Below are positions 27,062 through 36,154 of a stretch of DNA of 44,402 nucleotides, piece after piece. The DNA is from Shinella zoogloeoides (lineage in GTDB: Bacteria > Pseudomonadota > Alphaproteobacteria > Rhizobiales > Rhizobiaceae). The notes under the pieces are model-generated. The model ran no database searches and was not told where the DNA came from. It saw only the letters and a list, made by a program, of their open reading frames with translations. The stretch spans positions 1 to 44,402 of the forward strand of contig NZ_QNUJ01000018.1 in NCBI RefSeq assembly GCF_003574625.1. Direction: 5' to 3'. The translations under genes and the position numbers were made by a program. How positions within the stretch are numbered: position 1 is the stretch's first letter; every line of letters starts with the position of its first letter.

Positions 27062-27793
27062 TCAAATGAGGCTCTGGCCGCCATCGATATGAAGGGTCTG
27101 GCCAGTGGTAAAATCGCTTTCCATCGCGTGAACATAGGCAGGCGCGATATCGGCCGGCGTTGCAATGCGACCAACGGGCAAACGGGCGGCCATAGTGTCG
27201 AAATACCCTGCCTTCGCCTCGCCGGCCAATGCGTCGAACATGGGGGTGTCCACCCAGCCCGGTGACACGACGTTCACGCGGGTTGGCGCCAGTTCAAGCG
27301 ATAGCGCGTGGGCCAGATAGCTGAAGGAACCAGCAATCGCCGCGACGACCGCGCCTCCCGGGACCGGTGGCTTGTCCTTGTTGATGCCCGAGGTGAACGT
27401 CATGGACCCACCGCGCGTCAATCGGCGAGCCGCGTGTTTTGCAAGAAGAACGGCACCGACAAACTTGTTCTCGATGAAGTCGCGAACGGCATCGATGTCC
27501 GTCTGATCGATCGGATCGCCCGGTGGAGGCGACCCGGCCGTCGAGACGAGATGATCGAATGTGCCCACGGCATCGAAAAGCCGGGCGATTTCGCGCTCCT
27601 GCGTCATGTCGGCGGCAAGGGCGGTAAGACGATCCTCAGCGGCGAGTGTCTCTCGCGCCACCTTCAGCCTCTCCATCGAGCGACCGACGATGACCACCTG
27701 TGCCCGGGCTTTCACCGCGGCGGAGGCGACGCCGAGACCGATACCCGAACTGCCGCCGACGATAATGACTTTCCTGCCCATAAGCGGTGCCAT
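27062..27793 (-). CDS. Short-chain dehydrogenase/reductase
   Basis: A 243-residue classical SDR. Cofactor motif GGSSGIGLG near the N-terminus, and STAGSPPPG in place of NNAG. The usual YxxxK is represented only by SFSYLAHALSLELAPTRVNVVSPGWVDTP: a Tyr is present, but position +4 is Ala rather than Lys, so the catalytic Lys appears replaced. The C-terminus DFTTGQTLHIDGGQSL is typical. The substrate is unknown. The start at 27793 shares its A with the stop of the upstream VOC gene (TGATG) and has GGAG at 6 nt; a longer start at 27805 is possible. It is the last gene of a three-gene operon. Confidence 0.85.
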   Translation of the reverse strand: MAPLMGRKVIIVGGSSGIGLGVASAAVKARAQVVIVGRSMERLKVARETLAAEDRLTALAADMTQEREIARLFDAVGTFDHLVSTAGSPPPGDPIDQTDIDAVRDFIENKFVGAVLLAKHAARRLTRGGSMTFTSGINKDKPPVPGGAVVAAIAGSFSYLAHALSLELAPTRVNVVSPGWVDTPMFDALAGEAKAGYFDTMAARLPVGRIATPADIAPAYVHAMESDFTTGQTLHIDGGQSLI

Positions 27794-28299
27794 CAGGTTC
27801 TCCATATTCTGCGTTGAAGATAATTTTTCCGGTGAAGCGGAACGCGTCCGCCGCGATAGGCGTGCTCGAGATCGGCGATGACGATCTTCTTCATTTTGTA
27901 CATGGCCTGCATCACGCGGTTGGCTTTCTCTTGGTCGGGATCGGCGAGCATGCGTAGGAGTACCCGCGGCGTGACCTGCCAATAGACGCCGAACTTGTCC
28001 GTCAGCCGCCCGCAGGGCTGTTCCTTGTCGCCGTCGGCGGTGAGCGCGTTCCAATAATAGTCCGTCTCCGTCTGATCGTCGGTTTCGACGAGGAAGGAGA
28101 AGGCTTCGTTGTACGGCACCCACGAGTTGGCGTTTAAAGCCGCAACCGGCAGCCCGGCAAGCGCGAACCGCACGACAGACAATTCCGGATCGGGCAATAG
28201 GATGCGTTCGAGGACCGTGGAATCCTTGAAGACGGACAGGTAGAACGCCATGGCCTCCTCGGCTTGGCCCTGGAACCAGAGATGAGGATAGATCTTCAT
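27793..28299 (-). CDS. VOC superfamily (PhnB-like) protein
   Basis: A 168-residue protein of the PhnB/3-demethylubiquinone-methyltransferase-like branch of the VOC (glyoxalase fold) superfamily: MKIYPHLWFQGQAEEAMAFYLSVFKDSTVLER, VRFALAGLPVAALNAN, FSFLVETDDQTETDYYWNALTADGDKEQPCGRLTDKFGVYWQVTPR. The reaction is unknown; such proteins often act in resistance or detoxification. The C-terminus ends in a basic tail. Its ATG overlaps the stop of the DUF1127 gene and its stop overlaps the SDR start, so the three are a coupled operon. Confidence 0.87.
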   Translation of the reverse strand: MKIYPHLWFQGQAEEAMAFYLSVFKDSTVLERILLPDPELSVVRFALAGLPVAALNANSWVPYNEAFSFLVETDDQTETDYYWNALTADGDKEQPCGRLTDKFGVYWQVTPRVLLRMLADPDQEKANRVMQAMYKMKKIVIADLEHAYRGGRVPLHRKNYLQRRIWRT

Positions 28300-28559
28300 T
28301 TGCCTTCTCCTTGACTGGCGGCCGCAGACCGGGGGCGGATTGTCCCGTCCCAGTCGCGTTCGAAGCCGATGTCATCAAGACGGCGGGCCGAAAAGCGCGG
28401 GATGCGCCGCATGGCAAGGTGTAGGCGAACCGCATTCCGTGGCCGGGCCGCCAGGCGTGCGACGAACGCGAACAATGATGTCAGCGCCTTTCGGGCGTCA
28501 GGCGCGGAAACCGGCACAAGGCTGCCGCACGGAGCGTCGTAGGTGTGAATGATACTCAC
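28296..28559 (-). CDS. DUF1127-like small basic protein
   Basis: An 87-residue protein whose C-terminal part (about RLHLAMRRIPRFSARRLDDIGFERDWDG) matches the DUF1127 motif of small Arg-rich proteins common in alphaproteobacteria. The N-terminal extension is not recognised. Translation most likely starts at GTG 28559 with AAGGA at 8 nt; a TTG at 28577 would add six residues. The stop overlaps the VOC gene start. DUF1127 proteins have been linked to RNA turnover and metabolite control; its role in this operon is unclear. Confidence 0.7.
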   Translation of the reverse strand: MSIIHTYDAPCGSLVPVSAPDARKALTSLFAFVARLAARPRNAVRLHLAMRRIPRFSARRLDDIGFERDWDGTIRPRSAAASQGEGK

Positions 28560-28697
28560 AGCGTTTTTCCTTCTCAAATCGCGCCCCCCGGGGAGCGGCC
28601 GTTGAATTCAAATCGATGAGGAAAAACTGCGGCAAAACCGGCTGGACGACAAACGAGTAATCGTCGATGATTTGTGATCAAGGCTCACAGGTGATCC

Positions 28698-29606
28698 ATG
28701 GCCCGCAAACTTCCTCCGCTGACGACGTTGCCAGCCTTCGATGCTGCTGCCCGGCATCTGAGCTTCACCCGCGCAGCCGCGGAATTGAACCTGACGCACG
28801 GGGCGATCAGCCGAGCTGTGCGCAATCTCGAGGGGATGTTGGGCGTCCGGCTCTTCGAGCGCGGCACGCGTTCGGTCAGGCTGACGCCGGAGGGAGCGGC
28901 CTACGCCGCCGAAATCGGCGCCGCACTTGACCGCATGGGTATCGCGACCATCGCAGCAACAGCCTCAAGATCGGCCGGTGTTCTCAATGTCAGCACCTCG
29001 GATGGCTTTGCCGGGAGGTGGCTTGTACCCCGCCTCCACAGGTTCCATCGGATTCACCGCGAAATCGACGTGCGTCTTTCGACGTCTGGAACGCTCACCG
29101 ATTTCATCCGCGATGGCATCGATATCGCAATCCGCTACGGCGAGGGCAACTATGACAAGGTCGTATCGGAACTTCTGGCGGAAGAGGATGTCAGCCCCGT
29201 CTGCAGCCCGGAGCTGCTGAAGGCAGACCGCCCGCTGCGCAGCCCGGAGGACCTCCGGCACCACAGGCTCATTCACGACAATTTTCGCATCGACTGGGCG
29301 ACCTGGCTCCAAGCCGCCGGCCTTTACGGCATCGATCACACCGCGGGCATAAAATTCGAATCCGCCGCCTATGCGGTCGAGGCGGCCGTGCAGGGCGAAG
29401 GCGTGCTTCTCGGCAGGAGCGCGCTCGTATCAGCGGACCTCGCAGCGGGACGGCTGGTGCGGCCCTTCGACCTGGCCCTCAAATCGCGCTGGAGCTACTA
29501 CGTCGTCTATCCGGAAGGCGCGTTGCGGCACCACAAGATCAGGGCGTTCCGCGACTGGCTGTTTGATGAGATGGCGGCACACCCGGCAGCCCGAGTAAAT
29601 CCGTAA
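28698..29606 (+). CDS. LysR-family regulator, GcvA-like
   Basis: A 302-residue regulator. The N-terminal winged helix-turn-helix (LPAFDAAARHLSFTRAAAELNLTHGAISRAVRNLEGMLGVRLFER) and the effector-binding domain (SDGFAGRWLVPRLHRFHR, DGIDIAIRYGEG, AVQGEGVLLGRSALVSADLAAGRLVRPF) match the GcvA/AmpR branch. It is divergent from the DUF1127-VOC-SDR operon with about 140 bp between, so it probably controls that operon. It converges on the truncated cysG at its 3' end. Confidence 0.9.
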   Translation: MARKLPPLTTLPAFDAAARHLSFTRAAAELNLTHGAISRAVRNLEGMLGVRLFERGTRSVRLTPEGAAYAAEIGAALDRMGIATIAATASRSAGVLNVSTSDGFAGRWLVPRLHRFHRIHREIDVRLSTSGTLTDFIRDGIDIAIRYGEGNYDKVVSELLAEEDVSPVCSPELLKADRPLRSPEDLRHHRLIHDNFRIDWATWLQAAGLYGIDHTAGIKFESAAYAVEAAVQGEGVLLGRSALVSADLAAGRLVRPFDLALKSRWSYYVVYPEGALRHHKIRAFRDWLFDEMAAHPAARVNP

Positions 29607-29650
29607 ACCCTATTGAAGGGAGTCGATCCAACCGCACTTCAACGGTTCAC

Positions 29651-30682
29651 TTAAGCCGTGGTGTTGGCAGCCGTGACGCCGGGAATAACGTCGACGGGAA
29701 TGTTTTCGCGATCGAGATGAGCGATCTCCTCGCCGGCCCGGCCGAATACCATGGGGTCGCCAGACTTCAACCGCACCACGCGTTTGCCCGCCCTGGTGAG
29801 GCTGACCATCGTGGCAGTGATGTCTTCCTGCCGGCAGCTCTCGCGGCGGCCGCGTTTTCCCACCAGCATGCGCTTGGCCTCGCGGCGGGCAAGCTCCAGC
29901 ACGTCGGCGGAAACCAGATCGTCGAAGAGGATGACATCGGCCGCTTGCAGCGCGCGCACGGCCTTGAGCGTCAGGAGTTCCGCGTCGCCCGGCCCGGCGC
30001 CGACGAAGGTCACGCGACCGATGGCGGGGGCTTCCGCGAGCCGTTCGGCCTCAGCAAGAAGCTCCCCGCCCACGTCCTCCTCCGGCGTATCCAGCGTGGA
30101 AAAGACCCGGTCGCAAAACCGCTCCCAGAAGACGCGGCGCGGATGACCGGGCTTGAGACGCAGGTTGACCGCCGCACGAAGCGACTGTGCCAGTGCCGCC
30201 CAGGTCTTGAGGCTGCGCGGCAAAAGCGTCTCGATCTTGCGGCGGATCGTTTGCGCCAAGATGGGTGCCGCGCCGTCCGTCGAGATCGCCACGACCACGG
30301 GCGAGCGGTTGACGATCGAACCGAACTGGAACTGGCAGAAGGCCGGCTTGTCGATGACATTGACTGGCACGCCCGCGGCGCGGGCGGCGGCAGCGAACGT
30401 GTCCGCATCGTCCTCGCAATCGCCGATCGCCAGCACCGCGTCCGAGAGATCGGATGGTGTCCAGCACCGGGCATGCCGCGTCAGGCATGCAGCCGGATGA
30501 TCCGGTATGCGGGCGAAGAGCGCCTCGAAGGCCTCGCCGAAGGTTTCCGCATAGACATCGACGCGGGCGCCGCAGGCGGCCAGCAGTTCGGCCTTCCACA
30601 TCGCGGCATCCGTGCCGCCGGCTACCATGACACGCTTGCCCTCCAGCGCCCAGAAAACGGGCAGCTTGGCGAGCGGCTCCAT
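29651..30682 (-). pseudogene. cysG: Truncated sirohaem synthase CysG
   Basis: Sirohaem is the cofactor of the nitrite reductase encoded upstream. 343 codons remain of a protein usually about 460-480 long. The N-terminal precorrin-2 dehydrogenase/ferrochelatase domain is complete (LEGKRVMVAGGTDAAMWKAELLAACGA; dimer helix region). The C-terminal methyltransferase domain begins normally (VTFVGAGPGDAELLTLKAVRALQAADVILFDDLVS, RLKSGDPMVFGRAGEE) but stops at PGVTAANTTA, losing about the last 120 residues. The start at 30682 lies 7 nt after the narB stop. The Met1 activity may survive, but the uroporphyrinogen methylation step is probably lost. Confidence 0.85.
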
Positions 30683-30689
30683 GCGGGCT

Positions 30690-33347
30690 TCACTCCGCGG
30701 CGGCTGCGAGACATCCATCGACGATCCCCCTGATCTCGGCCCGGCAGGAGCCGCAATTGGTTCCGGCATTGAGCGCCTTGCCGACGGCCTCGACGCTGTG
30801 GCAGCCACCGCGCACGGCGGCGACGATCTGGTTGACGCCGACGCCGAAGCACGAACAGACGGTGGCGCCGGGCTCCGGCTTGTCCGCGCCCGGCCGGCCG
30901 GCGACGAGCGCGAAGCGCTTGCGCAGGTTGGCGTGTTCGGCAGTGAGCTGCGCGATCGCCCAGTTACGGGCGACGGCGACGGGTTCGCGCGCCAGGAAGA
31001 AGGCCGCGAGAAGCCGCGTGCCGTCGAAGAAAGCGAGCCTGACATCGCCGGTCTGCGCATCCGCATAGCCGAGTGGCTCGACACCCTCGGGAACGGCGAA
31101 GGTGCGGCGGCACCAGTCCGCCCAGGCTTCCACCGGCGCGGTGAAGGCCAGTTCCAGCCGCCAGCCGCCATCGGCCCTTGCGAGCGCCCAGTAGGCTGCG
31201 TCCGGCTCGGCCGGCTTCGCCTGCGAGACGGCGAAGGCATAGTGCTGCACCCTGAACCGCCGGGCCGCGACGGCGACGTTTTTCGAGGCGGGCTGGCCGG
31301 AGAAGCGGTCGGTGATGGCAGGCACGACGGCATCGATGCGGGCCCCGGCGGCGAATTGGTCGTTCCAGTGCATGGGGGCGAAGATGCTGCCCTGCGCTTG
31401 ACGTTCGGTGATCAACGCGCGTACCACGGCGCTGCCCAACGGACTCTCGAGCTCGACCAATCCGGCGTTGCCGACGCCGATCTCGATGGCATCGCGCGGA
31501 TGCAGTTCCGCGAAGGGTTCGGCGATGTGGGACGACAGGCGCGCGCTTTTGCCGGTGCGCGTCATGGTGTGCCACTGGTCGCGAATGCGGCCGGTATTCA
31601 GCGTGAAGGGATAGTCGGGATTGGTGCGGTCGGTTTCGGCAGGCTCAACCGCGACGAAGCGCGCCTTGCCGTCCGCATGGTAGAAACCGCCATCGGCGAA
31701 GAAGCGGGTTTCCGCACGCCCCTGCCCTGCCGGCTGCGGCCATTGGAAGGGGATGAGCACATCGTAATCATCGCGCCCGATGCCGTGATGGGAGCCGATG
31801 TCGAAACCCCGGCTGCCGTCGTTCTCGAAGGCCGAGAGTGCGGCATGTTCGGAGAAGATTTCCGCGGGTGTTTCATAGGCGAAAGCGTCCGCAAAGCCCA
31901 TGCGGCGCGCGACTTCAGCCAATTGCCACCAGTCCGCCCGTGCAGCGCCGGGCGCCGCGAGGAAAGCGCGCTGGCGGGAAATGCGGCGCTCGGAATTGGT
32001 GACGGTCCCGCTCTTCTCTCCCCAGCCGAGCGACGGCAGCAGGACATCGGCGTGACGGGCGGTGTCCGTCTCCTTGAGGATGTCGGAAACGACGACGAAG
32101 GGGCAGGCCTTGATTGCCGCCTCGACGGCGCTGGCATCGGGCATCGAGACGACGGGGTTGGTCGCCATGATCCACAGCGCCTTGATGCGCCTGTCCGCCA
32201 CGGCCTGAAAGAGATCGACGGCCTTGAGGCCCGGCTTTTTCGCGATGACGGGGGAGGCCCAGAAGCGCTGCACCCGGTCGCGGTCCTCGGCGCGTTCGAT
32301 GGCCATATGGGCGGCCAGCATGTTGGCGAGCCCGCCAACCTCGCGGCCGCCCATGGCGTTGGGCTGCCCCGTCAGCGAGAACGGCCCCATGCCCGGCTTT
32401 CCGATCCGGCCGGTGGCGAGGTGACAATTGAGGATGGCGTTGACCTTGTCGGTGCCGGATGAGGACTGGTTGACGCCCTGGCTGTAGCAGGTGACGACTT
32501 TCTCGGTCGTTGTGAACAGCCGGTAGAATTCGCGAAGCTGCATGGCCGGAAGCCCTGTGCGCTCCAGCACCTCGCCGAAGGAAACATCTGCGGCCGTCGC
32601 GAAGGCGTCGGCAAAGCCCGACGTGTGTGCCGCCACATAGTTCTGGTCGACGGCGTTGTTCGAAACGAGATGCGCAAAGAGGCCGACGAACAGCGCCACA
32701 TCCGTATCGGGGCGAATGGCGAGGTGCAGATCGCAGATATCGGCCGTCATGGTGCGGCGCGGATCGATGACGACGACCTTCATGCCCGGCCGCCGCTCCT
32801 TGGCGGCGGCAAGGCGCTGGTAAAGCACGGGGTGACACCAGGCGAGGTTGGAGCCGGTTAGGATGACGAGATCGGCCAGCTCCAGGTCCTCATAGGTCCC
32901 CGGCACCGTATCCGAGCCGAAGGCGCGGCGATGGCCGGCGACCGAGGACGACATGCAGAGCCGCGAATTCGTGTCGATATTGGCCGAGCCGAAAAACCCC
33001 TTCATCAGCTTGTTGGCGACGTAATAATCCTCCGTCAGCAGCTGGCCGGAGACATAGAACGCCACGGAATCGGGGCCGTGCTCGGCAATCGCAGCAGCGA
33101 ACTTTGCCGCGACGAGGTCGAGCGCACTGTCCCAGGACGCCGGCTCGCCATCGATTTCGGGATGCTGGATGCGACCGTCGAGATCGATCGTCTCGGCAAG
33201 TGCCGAGCCCTTCGAGCAGAGTCGGCCATAGTTGGACGGATGATCGGGATCGCCCTTGACGGAGACGGCGCCGTCTTCCGCGACCGTCGCGATGACGCCG
33301 CAGCCGACGCCGCAATAGGGGCAGGTTGTCTTGACCGTCTTTTCCAT
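30690..33347 (-). CDS. narB: Assimilatory nitrate reductase catalytic subunit (NarB/NasA)
   Basis: An 885-residue cytoplasmic molybdenum enzyme reducing nitrate to nitrite. The N-terminal 4Fe-4S motif is CPYCGVGCGVIATV...RLCSKG. The Mo-bis-MGD body includes FGSANIDTNSRLCMSS, TGSNLAWCHPVLYQRL and VTCYSQGVNQSSSGTDKVNAI. Also seen are the molydopterin-binding C-terminal domain (NTGRIRDQWHTMTRTGKSARL) and a final BFD-like 2Fe-2S domain (CSCFGVGVNQIVAAV...AGTNCGSCRAE), which takes electrons. There is no signal peptide, as expected for the assimilatory enzyme. It follows nirD by one base. Confidence 0.94.
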   Translation of the reverse strand: MEKTVKTTCPYCGVGCGVIATVAEDGAVSVKGDPDHPSNYGRLCSKGSALAETIDLDGRIQHPEIDGEPASWDSALDLVAAKFAAAIAEHGPDSVAFYVSGQLLTEDYYVANKLMKGFFGSANIDTNSRLCMSSSVAGHRRAFGSDTVPGTYEDLELADLVILTGSNLAWCHPVLYQRLAAAKERRPGMKVVVIDPRRTMTADICDLHLAIRPDTDVALFVGLFAHLVSNNAVDQNYVAAHTSGFADAFATAADVSFGEVLERTGLPAMQLREFYRLFTTTEKVVTCYSQGVNQSSSGTDKVNAILNCHLATGRIGKPGMGPFSLTGQPNAMGGREVGGLANMLAAHMAIERAEDRDRVQRFWASPVIAKKPGLKAVDLFQAVADRRIKALWIMATNPVVSMPDASAVEAAIKACPFVVVSDILKETDTARHADVLLPSLGWGEKSGTVTNSERRISRQRAFLAAPGAARADWWQLAEVARRMGFADAFAYETPAEIFSEHAALSAFENDGSRGFDIGSHHGIGRDDYDVLIPFQWPQPAGQGRAETRFFADGGFYHADGKARFVAVEPAETDRTNPDYPFTLNTGRIRDQWHTMTRTGKSARLSSHIAEPFAELHPRDAIEIGVGNAGLVELESPLGSAVVRALITERQAQGSIFAPMHWNDQFAAGARIDAVVPAITDRFSGQPASKNVAVAARRFRVQHYAFAVSQAKPAEPDAAYWALARADGGWRLELAFTAPVEAWADWCRRTFAVPEGVEPLGYADAQTGDVRLAFFDGTRLLAAFFLAREPVAVARNWAIAQLTAEHANLRKRFALVAGRPGADKPEPGATVCSCFGVGVNQIVAAVRGGCHSVEAVGKALNAGTNCGSCRAEIRGIVDGCLAAAAE

Positions 33348-33348
33348 C

Positions 33349-33678
33349 CTATTCGGCCGCCACCATCAGGCTTTCGAGCGCGATGAACAGCTCGCCGCCG
33401 TCATTCTTCAGCGCGATGGTCTTCACCGCGCCCTCGTCCGCACCGAGCGCCTTGCCGGTCTCCAGCGAGATCACCCAATTGTGCAGCGGGCAGGTCACGG
33501 CCTTGGCATGAACGATGCCCTGGGAGAGCGGACCACCCTTGTGCGGGCAATGGTCCTCGATGGCGAAAACCTCGTTTTCCGCGGTGCGGACCACGGCGAT
33601 CTTGCCCTGCGGGGTCTTCACGCAGCGTGCGCCGCGCAGCGGAATGTCGGCAATGTTTCCGATGGCATACCAGTTCAT
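33349..33678 (-). CDS. nirD: Nitrite reductase small subunit NirD
   Basis: A 109-residue Rieske-type subunit of assimilatory NADH nitrite reductase. Its Rieske positions are partly preserved: CPHKGGPLSQG and CPLHNWVISLETG. The ATG at 33678 has AGGAGGT upstream, overlapping the nirB stop region, while the longer frame only reads back into nirB. Confidence 0.93.
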   Translation of the reverse strand: MNWYAIGNIADIPLRGARCVKTPQGKIAVVRTAENEVFAIEDHCPHKGGPLSQGIVHAKAVTCPLHNWVISLETGKALGADEGAVKTIALKNDGGELFIALESLMVAAE

Positions 33679-33688
33679 GTCCGACCTC

Positions 33689-36139
33689 CTATTCCGCTGC
33701 CTGTCCGTAGCCGATGGTCGCCATCGGCCGAAATTCATGTTTGTCCTTGCCGGAGACGCGCTCCGACCAGGGATCGACCTGGGCGAATTTCTGGGAGAAG
33801 ACGAAGCGGTCGTAATAGGCCTTGCGCTTCATCGCATCGCCCAAGATCTGGCGGCGGATCTCATCGAGACCGATGCGTTTCGCCCATTTGTAGATGCGCT
33901 CGAGATAACGCGCCTGTTCGCGGTACATCTGTGTCAGCGCCACGATGTGCTCCAGCGCCTCGTCCTCGCTTTTCACGAGGCCGAGCACCTCCGTGCCCTT
34001 GATGTCGAGGCCCGCCGCACCCGCAAAATGGATCTCGAAACCACTGTCGACGCAGATGACGCCGATATCCTTGCAAGTCGCTTCCGCGCAGTTGCGCGGA
34101 CAGCCAGAGACGGCGAGCTTCAGCTTGGCCGGCGTCCACGAGCCCCACATGAATTTTTCGATGCGGATTCCGAGGCCGGTGGAATCCTGCGTGCCGAAGC
34201 GGCACCAGTCGGAGCCGACACAGGTTTTGACCGTGCGGAGGCCTTTCGCGTAAGCCTGTCCCGAGATGAAGCCGGCCTTGCCGAGATCGGCCCAGACGGC
34301 CGGCAGGTCCTCCTTCTCGATGCCGAGCAGGTCGATGCGCTGGCCGCCGGTCACCTTCACCAGCGGGATCTCGAATTTGTCGACCACGTCGGCGATGGCG
34401 CGCAGTTCGCGGGAATTGGTGACCCCGCCCCATATCCGCGGCACGACGGAATAGGTGCCATCTTTCTGGATATTGGCGTGCACGCGTTCATTGATGAAGC
34501 GCGACTGGTAATCGTCGGCATATTCGTCCGGCCAATCACAGACGAGGTAGTAGTTCAGCGCCGGGCGGCACTTGGCGCAGCCGCAGGAGGTTTTCCATTC
34601 CAGTTCCTGCATGACGGCCGGAATGGACTTCAGCCCCTTCGCCTTGATCAGGCGGCGCACGTCGTCATGGCCGATATCGGTGCAGCCGCACATCGGATGG
34701 ACAGCGGCGGGATTGTAGCTGTCACCAAGCGTCAGCGTCATCAGCTGTTCGACGAGGCCGGTGCAGGAACCGCAGGATGCCGATGCCTTGGTGTAGGCCC
34801 GCACCTCGTCGAGTGCGGTCAGGCCCTTTTCCGTGATGGTCGAGACGATCTTGCCCTTGCAAACGCCGTTGCAGCCGCAGATCTCCGCATCATCCGGCAA
34901 GGCTGCAACGGCCGCCATAGGGTCCAGCGGAGCGCCCCCCTGAAAGGCCTGGCCGAAGATCAGCGTCTCGCGCATCTCCGAAATGTCGGTCTGTTTCTTC
35001 TTCAGATCATTGAACCAGGCGCCATCGGCGGTTTCGCCGTAGAGCACGGTGCCAATGATCTTGTTACCCTTCAGCACCAGCCGCTTGTAGACGCCGGCCG
35101 AGGCATCGCGCAGCACGATCTCCTCGCGATCGTCGCCATCAGCGAAATCACCCAGCGAGAAGAGCTCGATACCGGTCACCTTCAGCTTGGTCGGCGTGTC
35201 CGAATGCACGAAGGCCGCACCCTGCTCGCCGGCAAGATGCGAAGCCGCGACACGCGCCATCTCGTAGAGCGGTGCGACGAGGCCATAGACCATGCCGCCC
35301 ACTTCCGCACATTCGCCGAGCGCCCAGATGCTGCCGTCGGAGGTATGCATGCCATGATCGACGACGATGCCGCGGTTGACGGCGAGCCCTGCCTCCCTGG
35401 CGAGCCCGACGCTCGGGCGGATGCCGACGGCCATGACGACGAGCGTCGCCGGGATGATCCGGCCATCCTCCAGTTCGATACCCTCGACCTTGCCGTTGCC
35501 GATAATGGCCTTGGTATTGGCCTTGCAGAGGATCTTGATGCCGCGCCCTTCGAGCTCCTTCTGCAGCAGATAGCCGGCGGCTGGATCGAGCTGCCGATCC
35601 ATCAGCGTCGGCATGACATGGAGCACGGTCACATCCATGCCGCGCCCTGCAAGACCGGCGGCGGCCTCAAGACCGAGCAGGCCGCCGCCGATAACGACGG
35701 CCTTTTCGCGCGACTGGGCGGCCAGCAGCATGGCCTGCACATCATCGAGGTCACGGTAGGTGATGACGCCGGGCAGGTTGTTGCCCGGCACCGGCAGGAT
35801 GAAAGGCACGGAACCGGTGGCGATGACCAGCTTGTCGTAGCTCTCGGTCACGCCGTGATCGGATGTGACCGTCTTGGCATCGCGGTCGATGGCGACGATG
35901 CGGTGGCCCTTGTAGAGCGTGATGCCGTGCTTGATGTACCAGCCGTCGCCGTGGATGATGATCTCTTCATAATCCTTCTCGCCCGACAGCACCGGCGAGA
36001 GCATGATGCGGTCGTAATTGACGCGCGGCTCGGCGTTGAAAATGGTGACCGCGTATTGGCCCGGTGCCTTTTCGAAGAGATGCTCCAGCATGCGCCCCGG
36101 CGCCATACCATTGCCGATGATGACGAGTTTCTCGGTCAT
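33689..36139 (-). CDS. nirB: Nitrite reductase [NAD(P)H] large subunit NirB
   Basis: An 816-residue cytoplasmic enzyme converting nitrite to ammonium. FAD/NAD domains come first (VIIGNGMAPGRMLEHLFE, VVIGGGLLGLEAAAGLAGRG). Two BFD-like 2Fe-2S segments follow (CGCNGVCKGKIVSTI...SASCGSCTGLV, CGCTDIGHDDVRRLI...TSCGCAKCRPAL). The sirohaem-4Fe-4S domain is at the end (CVGSDWCRFGTQDS, VSGCPRNCAEATCKDIGVI). Full length. It lies 15 nt after narK. Its sirohaem cofactor needs CysG, which is truncated at the end of this operon. Confidence 0.95.
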   Translation of the reverse strand: MTEKLVIIGNGMAPGRMLEHLFEKAPGQYAVTIFNAEPRVNYDRIMLSPVLSGEKDYEEIIIHGDGWYIKHGITLYKGHRIVAIDRDAKTVTSDHGVTESYDKLVIATGSVPFILPVPGNNLPGVITYRDLDDVQAMLLAAQSREKAVVIGGGLLGLEAAAGLAGRGMDVTVLHVMPTLMDRQLDPAAGYLLQKELEGRGIKILCKANTKAIIGNGKVEGIELEDGRIIPATLVVMAVGIRPSVGLAREAGLAVNRGIVVDHGMHTSDGSIWALGECAEVGGMVYGLVAPLYEMARVAASHLAGEQGAAFVHSDTPTKLKVTGIELFSLGDFADGDDREEIVLRDASAGVYKRLVLKGNKIIGTVLYGETADGAWFNDLKKKQTDISEMRETLIFGQAFQGGAPLDPMAAVAALPDDAEICGCNGVCKGKIVSTITEKGLTALDEVRAYTKASASCGSCTGLVEQLMTLTLGDSYNPAAVHPMCGCTDIGHDDVRRLIKAKGLKSIPAVMQELEWKTSCGCAKCRPALNYYLVCDWPDEYADDYQSRFINERVHANIQKDGTYSVVPRIWGGVTNSRELRAIADVVDKFEIPLVKVTGGQRIDLLGIEKEDLPAVWADLGKAGFISGQAYAKGLRTVKTCVGSDWCRFGTQDSTGLGIRIEKFMWGSWTPAKLKLAVSGCPRNCAEATCKDIGVICVDSGFEIHFAGAAGLDIKGTEVLGLVKSEDEALEHIVALTQMYREQARYLERIYKWAKRIGLDEIRRQILGDAMKRKAYYDRFVFSQKFAQVDPWSERVSGKDKHEFRPMATIGYGQAAE

Positions 36140-36154
36140 GATCTTTCCTTGCGA

